From Tritrichomonas musculus (lineage: Eukaryota; Parabasalia; Tritrichomonadida; Tritrichomonadidae), in NCBI GenBank assembly GCA_039105265.1, contig JAPFFF010000048.1, forward strand, positions 372,001-436,000: a DNA stretch of 64,000 nucleotides. The letters are read 5' to 3'. A program made the position numbers and the translations under genes. This document shows positions 55,741 to 63,658 of the stretch, piece after piece; positions within the stretch are counted from its first letter, which is position 1; every line of letters begins with the position of its first letter. The notes under the pieces were generated by a model that was not told where the DNA came from, did not search any database, and saw only the letters and a program-made list of their open reading frames with translations.

Positions 55741-55986
55741 CTATTTTTGATCACTGCTAATGTTGGTTGTTACACTAGCTTTAAATGCACGTAACTCAAT
55801 GAGCTCTTGCTTTTTACGTTCACGGTACTGCTTTTGTTGTTGTCTTCTAGCATTGATACGTTCTTCATCAGTGTGATATAGCTTTTTACGACCACGCTTT
55901 TTAGGTTCGTTATCAATACCCTGCTTTGATTTGAGTGATTTAACAACAGCAGTATCGTTAAACAATTCAGTGTTGATGCTTGACAT
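55741..55986 (-). CDS. Small basic DNA-binding protein (AT-hook/bZIP-like), element B
   Basis: 81 residues with core KKRGRKKLYHTDEERINARR followed by QQQKQYRERKKQELIELRAF. It shares the same core with the 96-residue protein of element A. Basic zipper-like region with a short heptad; probably binds DNA. It converges on the capsid-type gene with 11 bp between stops. In A the homologue stands next to the 173-residue-type gene instead, so the gene has moved between lineages. Confidence 0.68.
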   Translation of the reverse strand: MSSINTELFNDTAVVKSLKSKQGIDNEPKKRGRKKLYHTDEERINARRQQQKQYRERKKQELIELRAFKASVTTNISSDQK

Positions 55987-56500
55987 TTGCTATGAGATAA
56001 AAAATCATATTATGAAATGTGATATGAAAACAAAATGAAAAAATTTTAAGTGTTTATAATGATATGCATTATGTAATGTAGTGGGAATGGTTTAAATATC
56101 ATATTGCAACTAACTAGTGTCTGGCCAGACGTGGTACAGTGGTTGAGTCATGAAGCGTGTCTCCCAGCTTCGGCGGCAGGCATGAGTTCGATTCATAGCA
56201 GTACCGATTTTTCGTGTTATTTTATCACACTTGTGATGGAGCCTGTAGCGAATCAACACCTAAGGTAAGCCATTGCTTGTGATATGTGTAACACGAAAGC
56301 ATCTACCGGTAGGTGTATCCTCGTAATGAACGTGTTAAATCACGTTCCCCAACCATAGTGTGTGTAGTTCCTTTCCTTTGAGGGGTTGATATGCAATCCC
56401 GGGTACGTGTATTGATTCCTCATCGAATGCATAACACACTCACGAAGACGGTTGGTTTTTGCACTTTTGTTTTTGCGTTTGTGTGGCGTGTTGAATGATG
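55987..56500. other. Non-coding interval in Maverick B, left part
   Basis: Holds the tRNA-like stretch described separately, and then about 300 bp of moderately GC-rich sequence with a paired TCGTGTTA (56213-56220) and TAACACGA (56289-56296) and several short stems, but no supported gene. Composition unlike the AT-rich filler suggests it is conserved for some RNA or replication function. Confidence 0.5.
56128..56206 (+). ncRNA. tRNA-like sequence (A-box and B-box matches)
   Basis: TGGTACAGTGGTTGAGTC fits the tRNA A-box, and GAGTTCGATTCATAG fits the B-box (GTTCGATTC core) about 55 bp downstream. GGTAC near the start and GTACC at the end can pair as an acceptor stem, and a T run (Pol III terminator) follows at once. 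The T stem pairs poorly and I cannot draw a proper anticodon arm, so this is a tRNA relic, a SINE-type head or a viral tRNA-like element rather than a working tRNA. Confidence 0.3.
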
Positions 56501-56509
56501 CGTTTAGTG

Positions 56510-56905
56510 TATCACTTAAGTGATGCATTGAGTGAGCATTGAGTGATGCTTTGAGTGATGCTTTGAGTGATGCTTTGAGTGAGCACTTGGAGTGAGCACT
56601 TGGAGTGAGCATTGAGTGATGCATTGGAGTGATGCATTGAGTGATGCATTGAGTGAGCACTTGGAATGATGCATTGAGTGAGCACTTGGAGTGAGCATTG
56701 AGTGAGCACTTGGAGTGAGCACTGAGTGATGCATTGAGTGAGCACTGAGTGATGCATTGAGTGAGCACTTGGAGTGAGCATTGAGTGATGCATTGAGTGA
56801 TGCATTGAGTGGTGCATTGGAGTGATGCATTGAGTGAGCACTTGGAGTGAGCATTGAGTGATGCATTAAGTGAGCAGTTGAGTGATGCATTGAGTGATTC
56901 ATTGA
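56510..56905. repeat. Minisatellite of Maverick B
   Basis: About 400 bp of head-to-tail units (GAGTGATGCATT, GAGTGAGCACTTG and relatives, 11-15 bp) in irregular order. Frames read through it only because the units happen to be multiples that avoid stops; they give runs of His/Ser/Leu with no domain. It lies between the basic regulator and PolB. Confidence 0.92.
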
Positions 56906-56927
56906 GTGGTAACCAAAAATGAATCGT

Positions 56928-57380
56928 TTAAACTACATCATTAGTAGCATCTCTCAACGCATCAACTGAGGTTTGTTCATTGAGTTTACTTCTGTATTCA
57001 TTGATAGCATCATTTGCTTTGGTGTAGATTGATTCATAACGTTTCAACTCATGACGTAAGCATAACTTATCGATGTAATACTTGTAATAGGTATGAGTTT
57101 CATCATTAGTTGATGTGAATTGTCTTGGTGTTAAGTCAATGGTTAACAGCATTGGATCACGATATACTGTTCGATAACGATTCTCACGTACAGTTATGTA
57201 TGGTACCTTACCAAAGATGTTAATCAACTCATTCATGTCAATGGTTCTGTTGCCATCAATGACTAGTAATGGTCGAACACTAATGCCGAAATCAATAGGG
57301 TATATCTTACTATCAAGATAGACAATTAACTTATCATCATTAGTTGGTTTGATTGTTTGAACGAAGCTAGTGACAGACAT
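56928..57380 (-). CDS. Hypothetical Maverick B protein, 150 residues
   Basis: Opens MSVTSFVQTIKPTNDDKLIVYLDSKI; the last third is a coiled coil (LCLRHELKRYESIYTKANDAINEYRSKLNE). Weak similarity in pattern (THTYYKYYIDKL versus EHSYYNYSIELA) and length to the 151-residue product of element A (63162-63614) suggests a divergent homologue. It lies directly upstream of PolB in the direction of the element end; function unknown. Confidence 0.55.
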   Translation of the reverse strand: MSVTSFVQTIKPTNDDKLIVYLDSKIYPIDFGISVRPLLVIDGNRTIDMNELINIFGKVPYITVRENRYRTVYRDPMLLTIDLTPRQFTSTNDETHTYYKYYIDKLCLRHELKRYESIYTKANDAINEYRSKLNEQTSVDALRDATNDVV

Positions 57381-57445
57381 GGTTTGTGATGCGAATAAAA
57401 ATTTACATTGATGAATTGCAATGTTTTAATTGAATTACTGTAGTG

Positions 57446-60400
57446 TTACTTGAATTGAACTGTCCTGGTAAATTGTGGTAGTGTAACTTGTTGAAATGAC
57501 TTTGTCTTTCTGAAGCAGTTGCAACCATCAGTTAAGTCAAAAGTGATTGCTTCACCATGATACATACGTTCATACAGTTCTTCAACGGTGATGTTCATAC
57601 GCTTGCACTTGTTAATGATGCATTGCTTTGGTATTGATTTCATTCTAATGTGATAGTCTTCATTACCTTGTTCATCAACGAGTATATCGAGATATGACTT
57701 CTTACCTAACGCAATGAGCTTACGTGAGTGGATCTTACCAACTGCACCAGGGAATACATCGAAGTCACAATGAAACTGTGTCATATTACTGCCAATTAAG
57801 TCTTTACCATATGTTGCTTTGAATAGAGCAGCTAACTTATCAACATCATCTTCATTTAAGTGCATGCTATCAGTATCTGGGTAGTGTATTGCTATGTCAT
57901 TCTGTTCAGCGAGTGTCATGACTTGATTCATGATGTGTTTACTCCATGATAACACTGATGCACCAAACTGTGGTAGGTTGTAGTGTTTATTGATTGGTTT
58001 AATCATCTTAACGAATACTTTATTACCACCATTGTCAATAACCTCTTTGATGTAGTTGTATTTGCGATAAATGAATGGTATGATATCATCTCTGTTAATA
58101 ATCTTGACTTCATCTGTGATTGGCTTTAATATTGACTTGCCGTAGATTGAGTTGAGTAACAACTTGATGGTCTTCTCAAGTGGGTTATGTTCACGCTTGT
58201 ATGTTTTTCGTAACTCGAATAGTGTATCAATGAATGTGTTGATGGATGAATTGAAACCATCATTGAAGTAGTAACCACGTAAGAATTCATATTCAATATC
58301 ATAAGCTTTAAACAAATCAATCAAACCAATCTTGTCAATGTAGAAGTGGTCAACTGGTTGGTTACAGAACAGTTTAGTGCCTTCTTCATTGCGTATGAAT
58401 ACCTGACCAAACCTATATGGGTTAGTTGACTTACACTTTATGTGTTTGATGTTGATCTCAATGAAGAACGTATCATAACACATGAGTTGATCGTGAGTTG
58501 TGTTTGATGGTATAACTTGTGGTTTACCCTTTGGTATGCCTGGCATGATCGACATTGCAGATGGATATAAGCTGACTGCATCGAAGTCCTGTATCTTACC
58601 TTCAACATATTGCTTCTCATTGTTAGCTGTCATTGTTCTACCACCACTTACACAACGTTGGATGAAGTTCTGTGGCTTACCTGATAGTGTGAAGCAGTCT
58701 TTAGTGCAACCATATGTGCGTGCGAAGTCGTAGCCGATTGCACTGATTGATATGTACTGGTTAATGCCGGGGAATTTGTTGTTAGCTTTCTTGAACACTT
58801 CATTGAGGTCATGATCAAACTTACGTATACCATTAGCGAGTGTGATGCAGTCATGTTCACAGTAGAATTGAGCATACTTCATAATATCAATCATGTGTGT
58901 GGTTTCATCATATGACTCAGCTACTTTAGCATTGATGAGTAGTTGTAAGTAAGCTTGATCGAGTTCAGATGCTGACATATCATCAATGTGTTCGTTGCGA
59001 TATTGATCTTTGAATTCATCGAATGGTATCATCTTACGTTTGATGTTAGCTGCTGTGTAGAGTTTGTATGGCATGATTTCTTTATGTACATTGAGGTTGA
59101 ACATGTTACCAAACTGTGATAGTGGCGCTGGTATGAGTGAGTAACTGTCACGGAAAGTTAAACGCTTAGTTATGTTCTTAGTTACATATGTATGTTTGAC
59201 TTTATCCCACTGTTTGATGGGTATGTATTGTTTCATGACTGCTTGTAAGATGGTACCACCACGTTTAATGACACTAGCTTTCCAACCTGGTTCGTTGATG
59301 AAGAAACATACGTCATACTTAAGATTGTGGAAGTAAATCAATGAGTGATTGGGTAGATCATTTAAGAATCGTTTTGCAATGTCATCACCAGTGTAAGGCT
59401 CTTTACATTTAACACCATCGTACACACAGCATAAGTATGGTTGGTGTGGTGATACAGTTACATCTGTTTCAAAGTCAGCGTAGTAAACTGCTTTCCATGG
59501 TGTAATATGTTTGGCATTAGATGATTCTTCTTTACAATATAACGTTTCATCATAGTCGAGTTCAATGTAATCATTCAAGTGGTTGTCATACTCACAGGTT
59601 GTTAATATGTTTTGTTCACATTGATTAATCTCACGAAAGCAGTTGCATTCAAACATCTTGCGGAATACCTTAGTGAAATCATTACCTGTCCAATCAGCAG
59701 TGGTGTAAAGTGGATAGCCTGTTTGATTAACGCCTCTGATGTGAAATCGTTTTTCAACTGGAATGCCAGCATGTTTTTCATCGAGTTCATCTCTATGTTC
59801 AATGTAATAGGTGGTGATTGGCAACTTCTCATTGTTATCAATCATGAAATGGTCTTTGTATAATAGCAACCTAACCACTCTATCAGCAGTCACATTACTA
59901 TTCTTATGTGTGTCAATGCTTAAGTGTTTTTGATGTTTAACATCACGTGATTCATCAATGCGATATACGATGAAGTGGCATTGCATTTCACTAGCTATTT
60001 TGAGTATCATATTGATGGGTACTGAACTTGTGTGTATCATACCACGTAACATGTCAATCTCATCTTTAGTGAATACACCTGACTGAATGCATGCATATAC
60101 GAAGCAGTTGTCAGTATAGTTTTTGGCATCAACCTCGTGAAAGATCTGATAACGTGATAAGTCAAGTGATGGGATGAGGTTAATGTATGGAAAGAATGCA
60201 CCATCATATGAGTTGCGGAATGAATCAACTGTTGCAACATCAACATATTCACCATTAATCTTCTCTTGAAATACTGTTTTACCATTGCGTTTAGTTAACT
60301 TATAGAAGGTAACAATAAACTTAACTGGGATGTAATCAGCATTAACTTCTGGATCAGTATCAGAACCGAATTGTTCAACTGTAATGTTACCAAGTATTCC

Positions 60401-62254
60401 ATCGATTACTTCATCAATAGTTAACTCATTGTTTATTGGAAAGGATTTTAGATGTCTATCTTCATTATCATAACTTAATACACTTGCTGTGGGAAAGCGT
60501 GATCTGTTATCGCGAATATATCTCAACACTTGTATGAATGCATGTTGTGTTTCAATGTTGTTATCAATATTAACTTCGAATGCATCGTGATTGTTAGCAG
60601 CAGTCATCATACGTTCCAACTCATCTTGATACTTAGTTTCATCGTAGTAGTGGTCTCGATACAAGCGTTCAGCTGCATCCATAAGTGAAAGAATGAATTC
60701 ATCATCATTGTATTGGCCATCATCAATCATTTGTAGAGTGTTAATAATCATGGATGGAGCTGTGAATGTGAATGGTGTATATTCAACAACGGCATTGGTA
60801 AGATCTGTTACGTGTTCAACATCATTATTTACAGTGGTGACATCAACATCATTCGTAGTGGCTTCGTAATCATCAACTAGGATTAACTTCTGATCATCTT
60901 CTGAAACGAAATCAATAATATCATATGGTGGCATTATGTAATTACGACGGTATAACTTAAGTGAACCGCCTTTCTCAATGAAAGTGATGGCATGTTTGTT
61001 GTCATCATCGTATTGATATGTTTCAACAACAGCAACATCAATGGTTTCAATCTCAAGGTCTGGTTCGTATTTGGACTCAGCATAGAGTTTAACATCAATA
61101 ACATCGCCTGTTTCACGTACTACCTTGTGTAGTTCAAACTTAGCAACATTATCATCATCATCTTGTCCGACTTCATCGAAACAATCATCTTCAACTTCAT
61201 AATCACATACTTCAATGTCGATAATGTTACCATTGCTATCATATGTAACTTCACATGGTTTGACGTCAATAGTACAATACTCAACTGATTCATCGACGAA
61301 ATCAATAGCATCAACATTAACAATCGTCAACTTAGCATGTTCATCAATGGGTTCATCAACGAAATCAACAGCATCAACATATTCAATCATCAACTTGGCA
61401 TGTTTATTAACTGGTTCGTCAATGAAATCAACAGCATTAACATCTTCAATCATCAACTTAGCGTGTTCATCAATGGGTTCAACTACTTCTTCACTATGTG
61501 TTGTGTTATTAAGTGGTTCATCAACTAGTTCAATAGCGTCAACATCATCATCGTTAAGTTGTGCATCATCTTCATCATTATCATGTGTTGCATCATCGTT
61601 AAGTGGTGTTACATCATCGTCATCTAATGTAGGCTCTTCTTCATCTGATGCTAATTCGTCATCGTTAAGTGATGCATCATTGTCATCATTAAGTGTTGTA
61701 TAATCGTCATCTAATGTAGGCTCTTCTTCATCTGATGCTAATTCGTCATCGTTAAGTGTCGTATAATCGTCATCGTTAAGTGGTGTTGTATCATCGTCAT
61801 CGTTAAGTGATGCGGAATCGTCATCGAAAAGTGAATCACCCATGTCATAAAATGCAGACTCATCTTCAGCTGATGCTAACTCATCATCGTTATGTGTTGC
61901 ATCATTGTCATCGTTAAGTGGTACTGTAACTGGTGCTGTGATGGTAGCATCATCGTCGTCGAATATAAGTTCAACATCATCGTCATCGTTAAGTGATGCA
62001 TCATCGTCATCGTTAAGTGGTGTTGTAATGGTAGCATCATCATCGTCTTCGTTAAGTGATGCGGTATCGTCATCGTCAAATATGAGTTCAACATCATCGT
62101 CATTGTTAAGTGGTGTATCAATGTTATCGTATGATGGGATGACGTCATTGCTATGTTCGGAGATGATGAGGGAGTCGTTATCAATGTATGTGGTTGTGTC
62201 CTCATCATAAGTGCAGTTTTCAATTGCGATTAATTCGGATATGGCAAGTGGCAT
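57446..62254 (-). CDS. Family-B (protein-primed type) DNA polymerase of Maverick B, 1602 residues
   Basis: Long N-terminal acidic region (about residues 30-340; many LNDDDD, EPIDEHAKL and DAVDFVDEP repeats). A middle domain at about 715-860 has DNCFVYACIQSG and LLLYKDHFMID. The exonuclease is YYADFETDVTVSPHQPYL at about 985. Polymerase blocks: SGKPQNFIQRCVSGGRTMT, motif A DFDAVSLYPSAM, motif B KLLLNSIYGKS, motif C DTDSMH, then SRKLIALGKKSYLDILVDE near the end. It replicates the element, in Polintons by protein priming. The ATG lies close inside the right terminal repeat (70 bp). The acidic region has no counterpart in A's copy. Confidence 0.92.
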   Translation of the reverse strand: MPLAISELIAIENCTYDEDTTTYIDNDSLIISEHSNDVIPSYDNIDTPLNNDDDVELIFDDDDTASLNEDDDDATITTPLNDDDDASLNDDDDVELIFDDDDATITAPVTVPLNDDNDATHNDDELASAEDESAFYDMGDSLFDDDSASLNDDDDTTPLNDDDYTTLNDDELASDEEEPTLDDDYTTLNDDNDASLNDDELASDEEEPTLDDDDVTPLNDDATHDNDEDDAQLNDDDVDAIELVDEPLNNTTHSEEVVEPIDEHAKLMIEDVNAVDFIDEPVNKHAKLMIEYVDAVDFVDEPIDEHAKLTIVNVDAIDFVDESVEYCTIDVKPCEVTYDSNGNIIDIEVCDYEVEDDCFDEVGQDDDDNVAKFELHKVVRETGDVIDVKLYAESKYEPDLEIETIDVAVVETYQYDDDNKHAITFIEKGGSLKLYRRNYIMPPYDIIDFVSEDDQKLILVDDYEATTNDVDVTTVNNDVEHVTDLTNAVVEYTPFTFTAPSMIINTLQMIDDGQYNDDEFILSLMDAAERLYRDHYYDETKYQDELERMMTAANNHDAFEVNIDNNIETQHAFIQVLRYIRDNRSRFPTASVLSYDNEDRHLKSFPINNELTIDEVIDGILGNITVEQFGSDTDPEVNADYIPVKFIVTFYKLTKRNGKTVFQEKINGEYVDVATVDSFRNSYDGAFFPYINLIPSLDLSRYQIFHEVDAKNYTDNCFVYACIQSGVFTKDEIDMLRGMIHTSSVPINMILKIASEMQCHFIVYRIDESRDVKHQKHLSIDTHKNSNVTADRVVRLLLYKDHFMIDNNEKLPITTYYIEHRDELDEKHAGIPVEKRFHIRGVNQTGYPLYTTADWTGNDFTKVFRKMFECNCFREINQCEQNILTTCEYDNHLNDYIELDYDETLYCKEESSNAKHITPWKAVYYADFETDVTVSPHQPYLCCVYDGVKCKEPYTGDDIAKRFLNDLPNHSLIYFHNLKYDVCFFINEPGWKASVIKRGGTILQAVMKQYIPIKQWDKVKHTYVTKNITKRLTFRDSYSLIPAPLSQFGNMFNLNVHKEIMPYKLYTAANIKRKMIPFDEFKDQYRNEHIDDMSASELDQAYLQLLINAKVAESYDETTHMIDIMKYAQFYCEHDCITLANGIRKFDHDLNEVFKKANNKFPGINQYISISAIGYDFARTYGCTKDCFTLSGKPQNFIQRCVSGGRTMTANNEKQYVEGKIQDFDAVSLYPSAMSIMPGIPKGKPQVIPSNTTHDQLMCYDTFFIEINIKHIKCKSTNPYRFGQVFIRNEEGTKLFCNQPVDHFYIDKIGLIDLFKAYDIEYEFLRGYYFNDGFNSSINTFIDTLFELRKTYKREHNPLEKTIKLLLNSIYGKSILKPITDEVKIINRDDIIPFIYRKYNYIKEVIDNGGNKVFVKMIKPINKHYNLPQFGASVLSWSKHIMNQVMTLAEQNDIAIHYPDTDSMHLNEDDVDKLAALFKATYGKDLIGSNMTQFHCDFDVFPGAVGKIHSRKLIALGKKSYLDILVDEQGNEDYHIRMKSIPKQCIINKCKRMNITVEELYERMYHGEAITFDLTDGCNCFRKTKSFQQVTLPQFTRTVQFK
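61540..62140. repeat. GTTAAGTGATGCATCATCGTC-type repeats in the acidic region of PolB (B)
   Basis: Imperfect tandem repeats of CATCGTTAAGTG(A/G)TG plus TCATCGTCATC, encoding LNDDDD-type acidic stretches on the minus strand. A second, longer-unit set (about 90 bp: GTTCATCAACGAAATCAACAGC...) precedes it at 61280-61500 and encodes IDEHAKLM.E.VDAVDF repeats. Confidence 0.85.
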
Positions 62255-62323
62255 TTGCGTGGTGATAAAAAAATTGACACGCTAAAAAAATTAGGGTGGG
62301 CTTAATTGAAAAAAGTAGTGTGT
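62255..62323. other. Short spacer between PolB start and right terminal repeat of B
   Basis: About 70 bp with GCAAATG at the PolB start (minus strand) and TTTTTTT/AAAAAAA words. No further feature is visible. Confidence 0.5.
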
Positions 62324-62616
62324 TTACTGTTGAACCACGTTATGTGAACCGTTGTGTGACGTGATATGTGGCGTGTGACATGAGGTGATGACATGAGGTG
62401 ATAACATGAGGTGATGACGTGAGGTGGTGACATGAGTTTAACGTGAGGTGACGTGTTAAGTGGTGACATGAGTTTAACATGAGGTGACGTGTTAAGTGGT
62501 GACATGAGGTTTCACATTGAAAGTGCTATGATGTGGAAATGTCAAAAGGTATGGAGTTTCATCTTAAGGGGGGCAGATGATACGTAGTATCAGACGCCAC
62601 CCTTAGGGTATCTACT
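62324..62616. repeat. Right terminal inverted repeat of Maverick B
   Basis: 293 bp; inverse of the left repeat (40699-40980), including the tandem words and the unique outer part ending in CTACT. The frames read within both copies (SPLNTSPHVKL-like) are products of the tandem words, not genes. Confidence 0.93.
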
Positions 62617-62678
62617 GCTTGGGGTTCTAATGATAAATTAGCATTTATTCCTTGATTATTTGCTCGTTTCTTAATCAT
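62617..62678 (-). pseudogene. Start of the 173-residue-type gene of element A, beyond element B
   Basis: The ATG at 62678 opens MIKKRANNQGINANLSLEP, which parallels the opening of B's intact copy (MIKKRPLNTGVNANVSLEP). The gene is interrupted by B immediately after. The first five bases (GCTTG at 62617-62621) are the right target duplication. Confidence 0.8.
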
Positions 62679-62702
62679 TTCCTTTCCAAAAAAATCTTTT
62701 AA

Positions 62703-63131
62703 TTAATAGATAATATTCTCTATTTTAACTTTATGTTGAGGCCCATAAATGACTCTACCTTTATCTTTTTCATCAGCTCTTCCCTGTATCTCCCCTAAAT
62801 TTTCTGGCTTATTTAAATATGGTGGAAGGGTTGGTGCTTTGGGAGCCTTATCTTTTTTTAAATAATATCCTCCATCTGTAATGCTAACTGGTGGTTCATG
62901 CAATGGTTTTGTTCTATGTTGATTGCTCTTTGGTGGTCTCACAGGTTTATTTTCCATATATTTAGTTGGAGGTCTATTGTAATATGGATTAAATGTGACT
63001 GCATATGTATTGTCATTAGAGAAGATTCCAAAATGATTAAATCCAACTGTATGTTCTGTCTTGGTTCCTTTGTTAAACATTTCTCCTTCTGCTCCAATAA
63101 TTGTACTGTTAGGATTTCTGTATTTATTCAT
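62703..63131 (-). CDS. Small hypothetical virion-type protein of element A, 142 residues
   Basis: The N-terminal half (RNPNSTIIGAEGEMFNKGTK..HTVGFNHFGIFSNDNTYAVTFNPYYNRP) matches the small basic protein of B. The C-terminal half is Pro/Lys-rich (PTKYMENKPVRPPKSNQHR, KAPKAPTLPPYLNKPENLGEI). The start ATG follows TTGGAAATGA-type sequence. Function unknown; position beside capsid genes suggests a virion protein. Confidence 0.6.
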   Translation of the reverse strand: MNKYRNPNSTIIGAEGEMFNKGTKTEHTVGFNHFGIFSNDNTYAVTFNPYYNRPPTKYMENKPVRPPKSNQHRTKPLHEPPVSITDGGYYLKKDKAPKAPTLPPYLNKPENLGEIQGRADEKDKGRVIYGPQHKVKIENIIY

Positions 63132-63161
63132 TTCATTTCCAAAAAAAAATTTTAATTCCCT

Positions 63162-63614
63162 TTACTCTAGAACTAACTCCTGATGCTCTCCAATGAATAG
63201 GCTTGGGGATGTTAATTCATATTTCTCTCTCAGCTGACTAATTAATTCTTTTGTTTTGCTGGAAGCCAACTCAATGGAATAATTGTAATAACTATGCTCT
63301 TCATAATTTTGTTCTAGATTTGAACCATTAACAAAGAATTCATTCATCTTGTAATTCAATCGACGTCTAGAATTTGTGCTGAGTATTACATGTTCTATTT
63401 CATATTCCTTAATCTTGTCAGGATATATTCTCCATGTTGTTTTATCGGTTTTGAGTGAAATATAAATGACCTTGGCTAAATAATTATTTCTGGATAGTTG
63501 GATAGGATATTTATCACAGAGGATGGCAAAATTGCATTCTTTGAAATCTTCTGGTTTATCAGCTAGGGAGATAATGTTGTTGATATAATCATAGACCTTA
63601 AATTGCTCTTGCAT
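63162..63614 (-). CDS. Hypothetical protein of element A, 150 residues
   Basis: I use the ATG at 63614 (MQEQFKVYDYINNI) instead of the non-ATG opening. Contains FAILCDKYPIQLSRNNYLAKVIYI and EEHSYYNYSIELASSKTKELISQLREKY (coiled coil). Distant pattern similarity to B's 150-residue protein. No known family. Confidence 0.5.
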   Translation of the reverse strand: MQEQFKVYDYINNIISLADKPEDFKECNFAILCDKYPIQLSRNNYLAKVIYISLKTDKTTWRIYPDKIKEYEIEHVILSTNSRRRLNYKMNEFFVNGSNLEQNYEEHSYYNYSIELASSKTKELISQLREKYELTSPSLFIGEHQELVLE

Positions 63615-63658
63615 TTCTGTAAAGATAAAATAATGAAAAAAATAATAACTTGACAAAA

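Larger units (their letters stand above)
40699..62616. mobile_element. Maverick (Polinton) element B, looks nearly whole, 21.9 kb
   Basis: Bounded by about 0.29-kb terminal inverted repeats (5' AGTAG) and a GCTTG duplication. The left-hand gene block is on the plus strand (terminal gene, integrase, ATPase, small virion genes, major capsid), the right-hand block is on the minus strand (fibres, regulator, PolB), converging near 48.05 kb. Core Polinton genes are present: integrase, PolB, FtsK/HerA ATPase, major capsid protein and a minor capsid candidate. I find no separate adenovirus-type protease gene. It looks whole except that the fibre locus may hold about two breaks. It is young, because the ends are near-identical and the target duplication is perfect. 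Its G+C content is visibly higher than that of A. Confidence 0.93.

Noticed and set aside
56128-56206. Functional tRNA gene
   Set aside because: A- and B-boxes match but the T stem pairs poorly and no anticodon arm can be drawn; kept only as a tRNA-like sequence.
56340-56902. Three overlapping minus-strand frames rich in HHS/LNASL
   Set aside because: All are readings of the minisatellite; repeated words without domain, in three frames at once.
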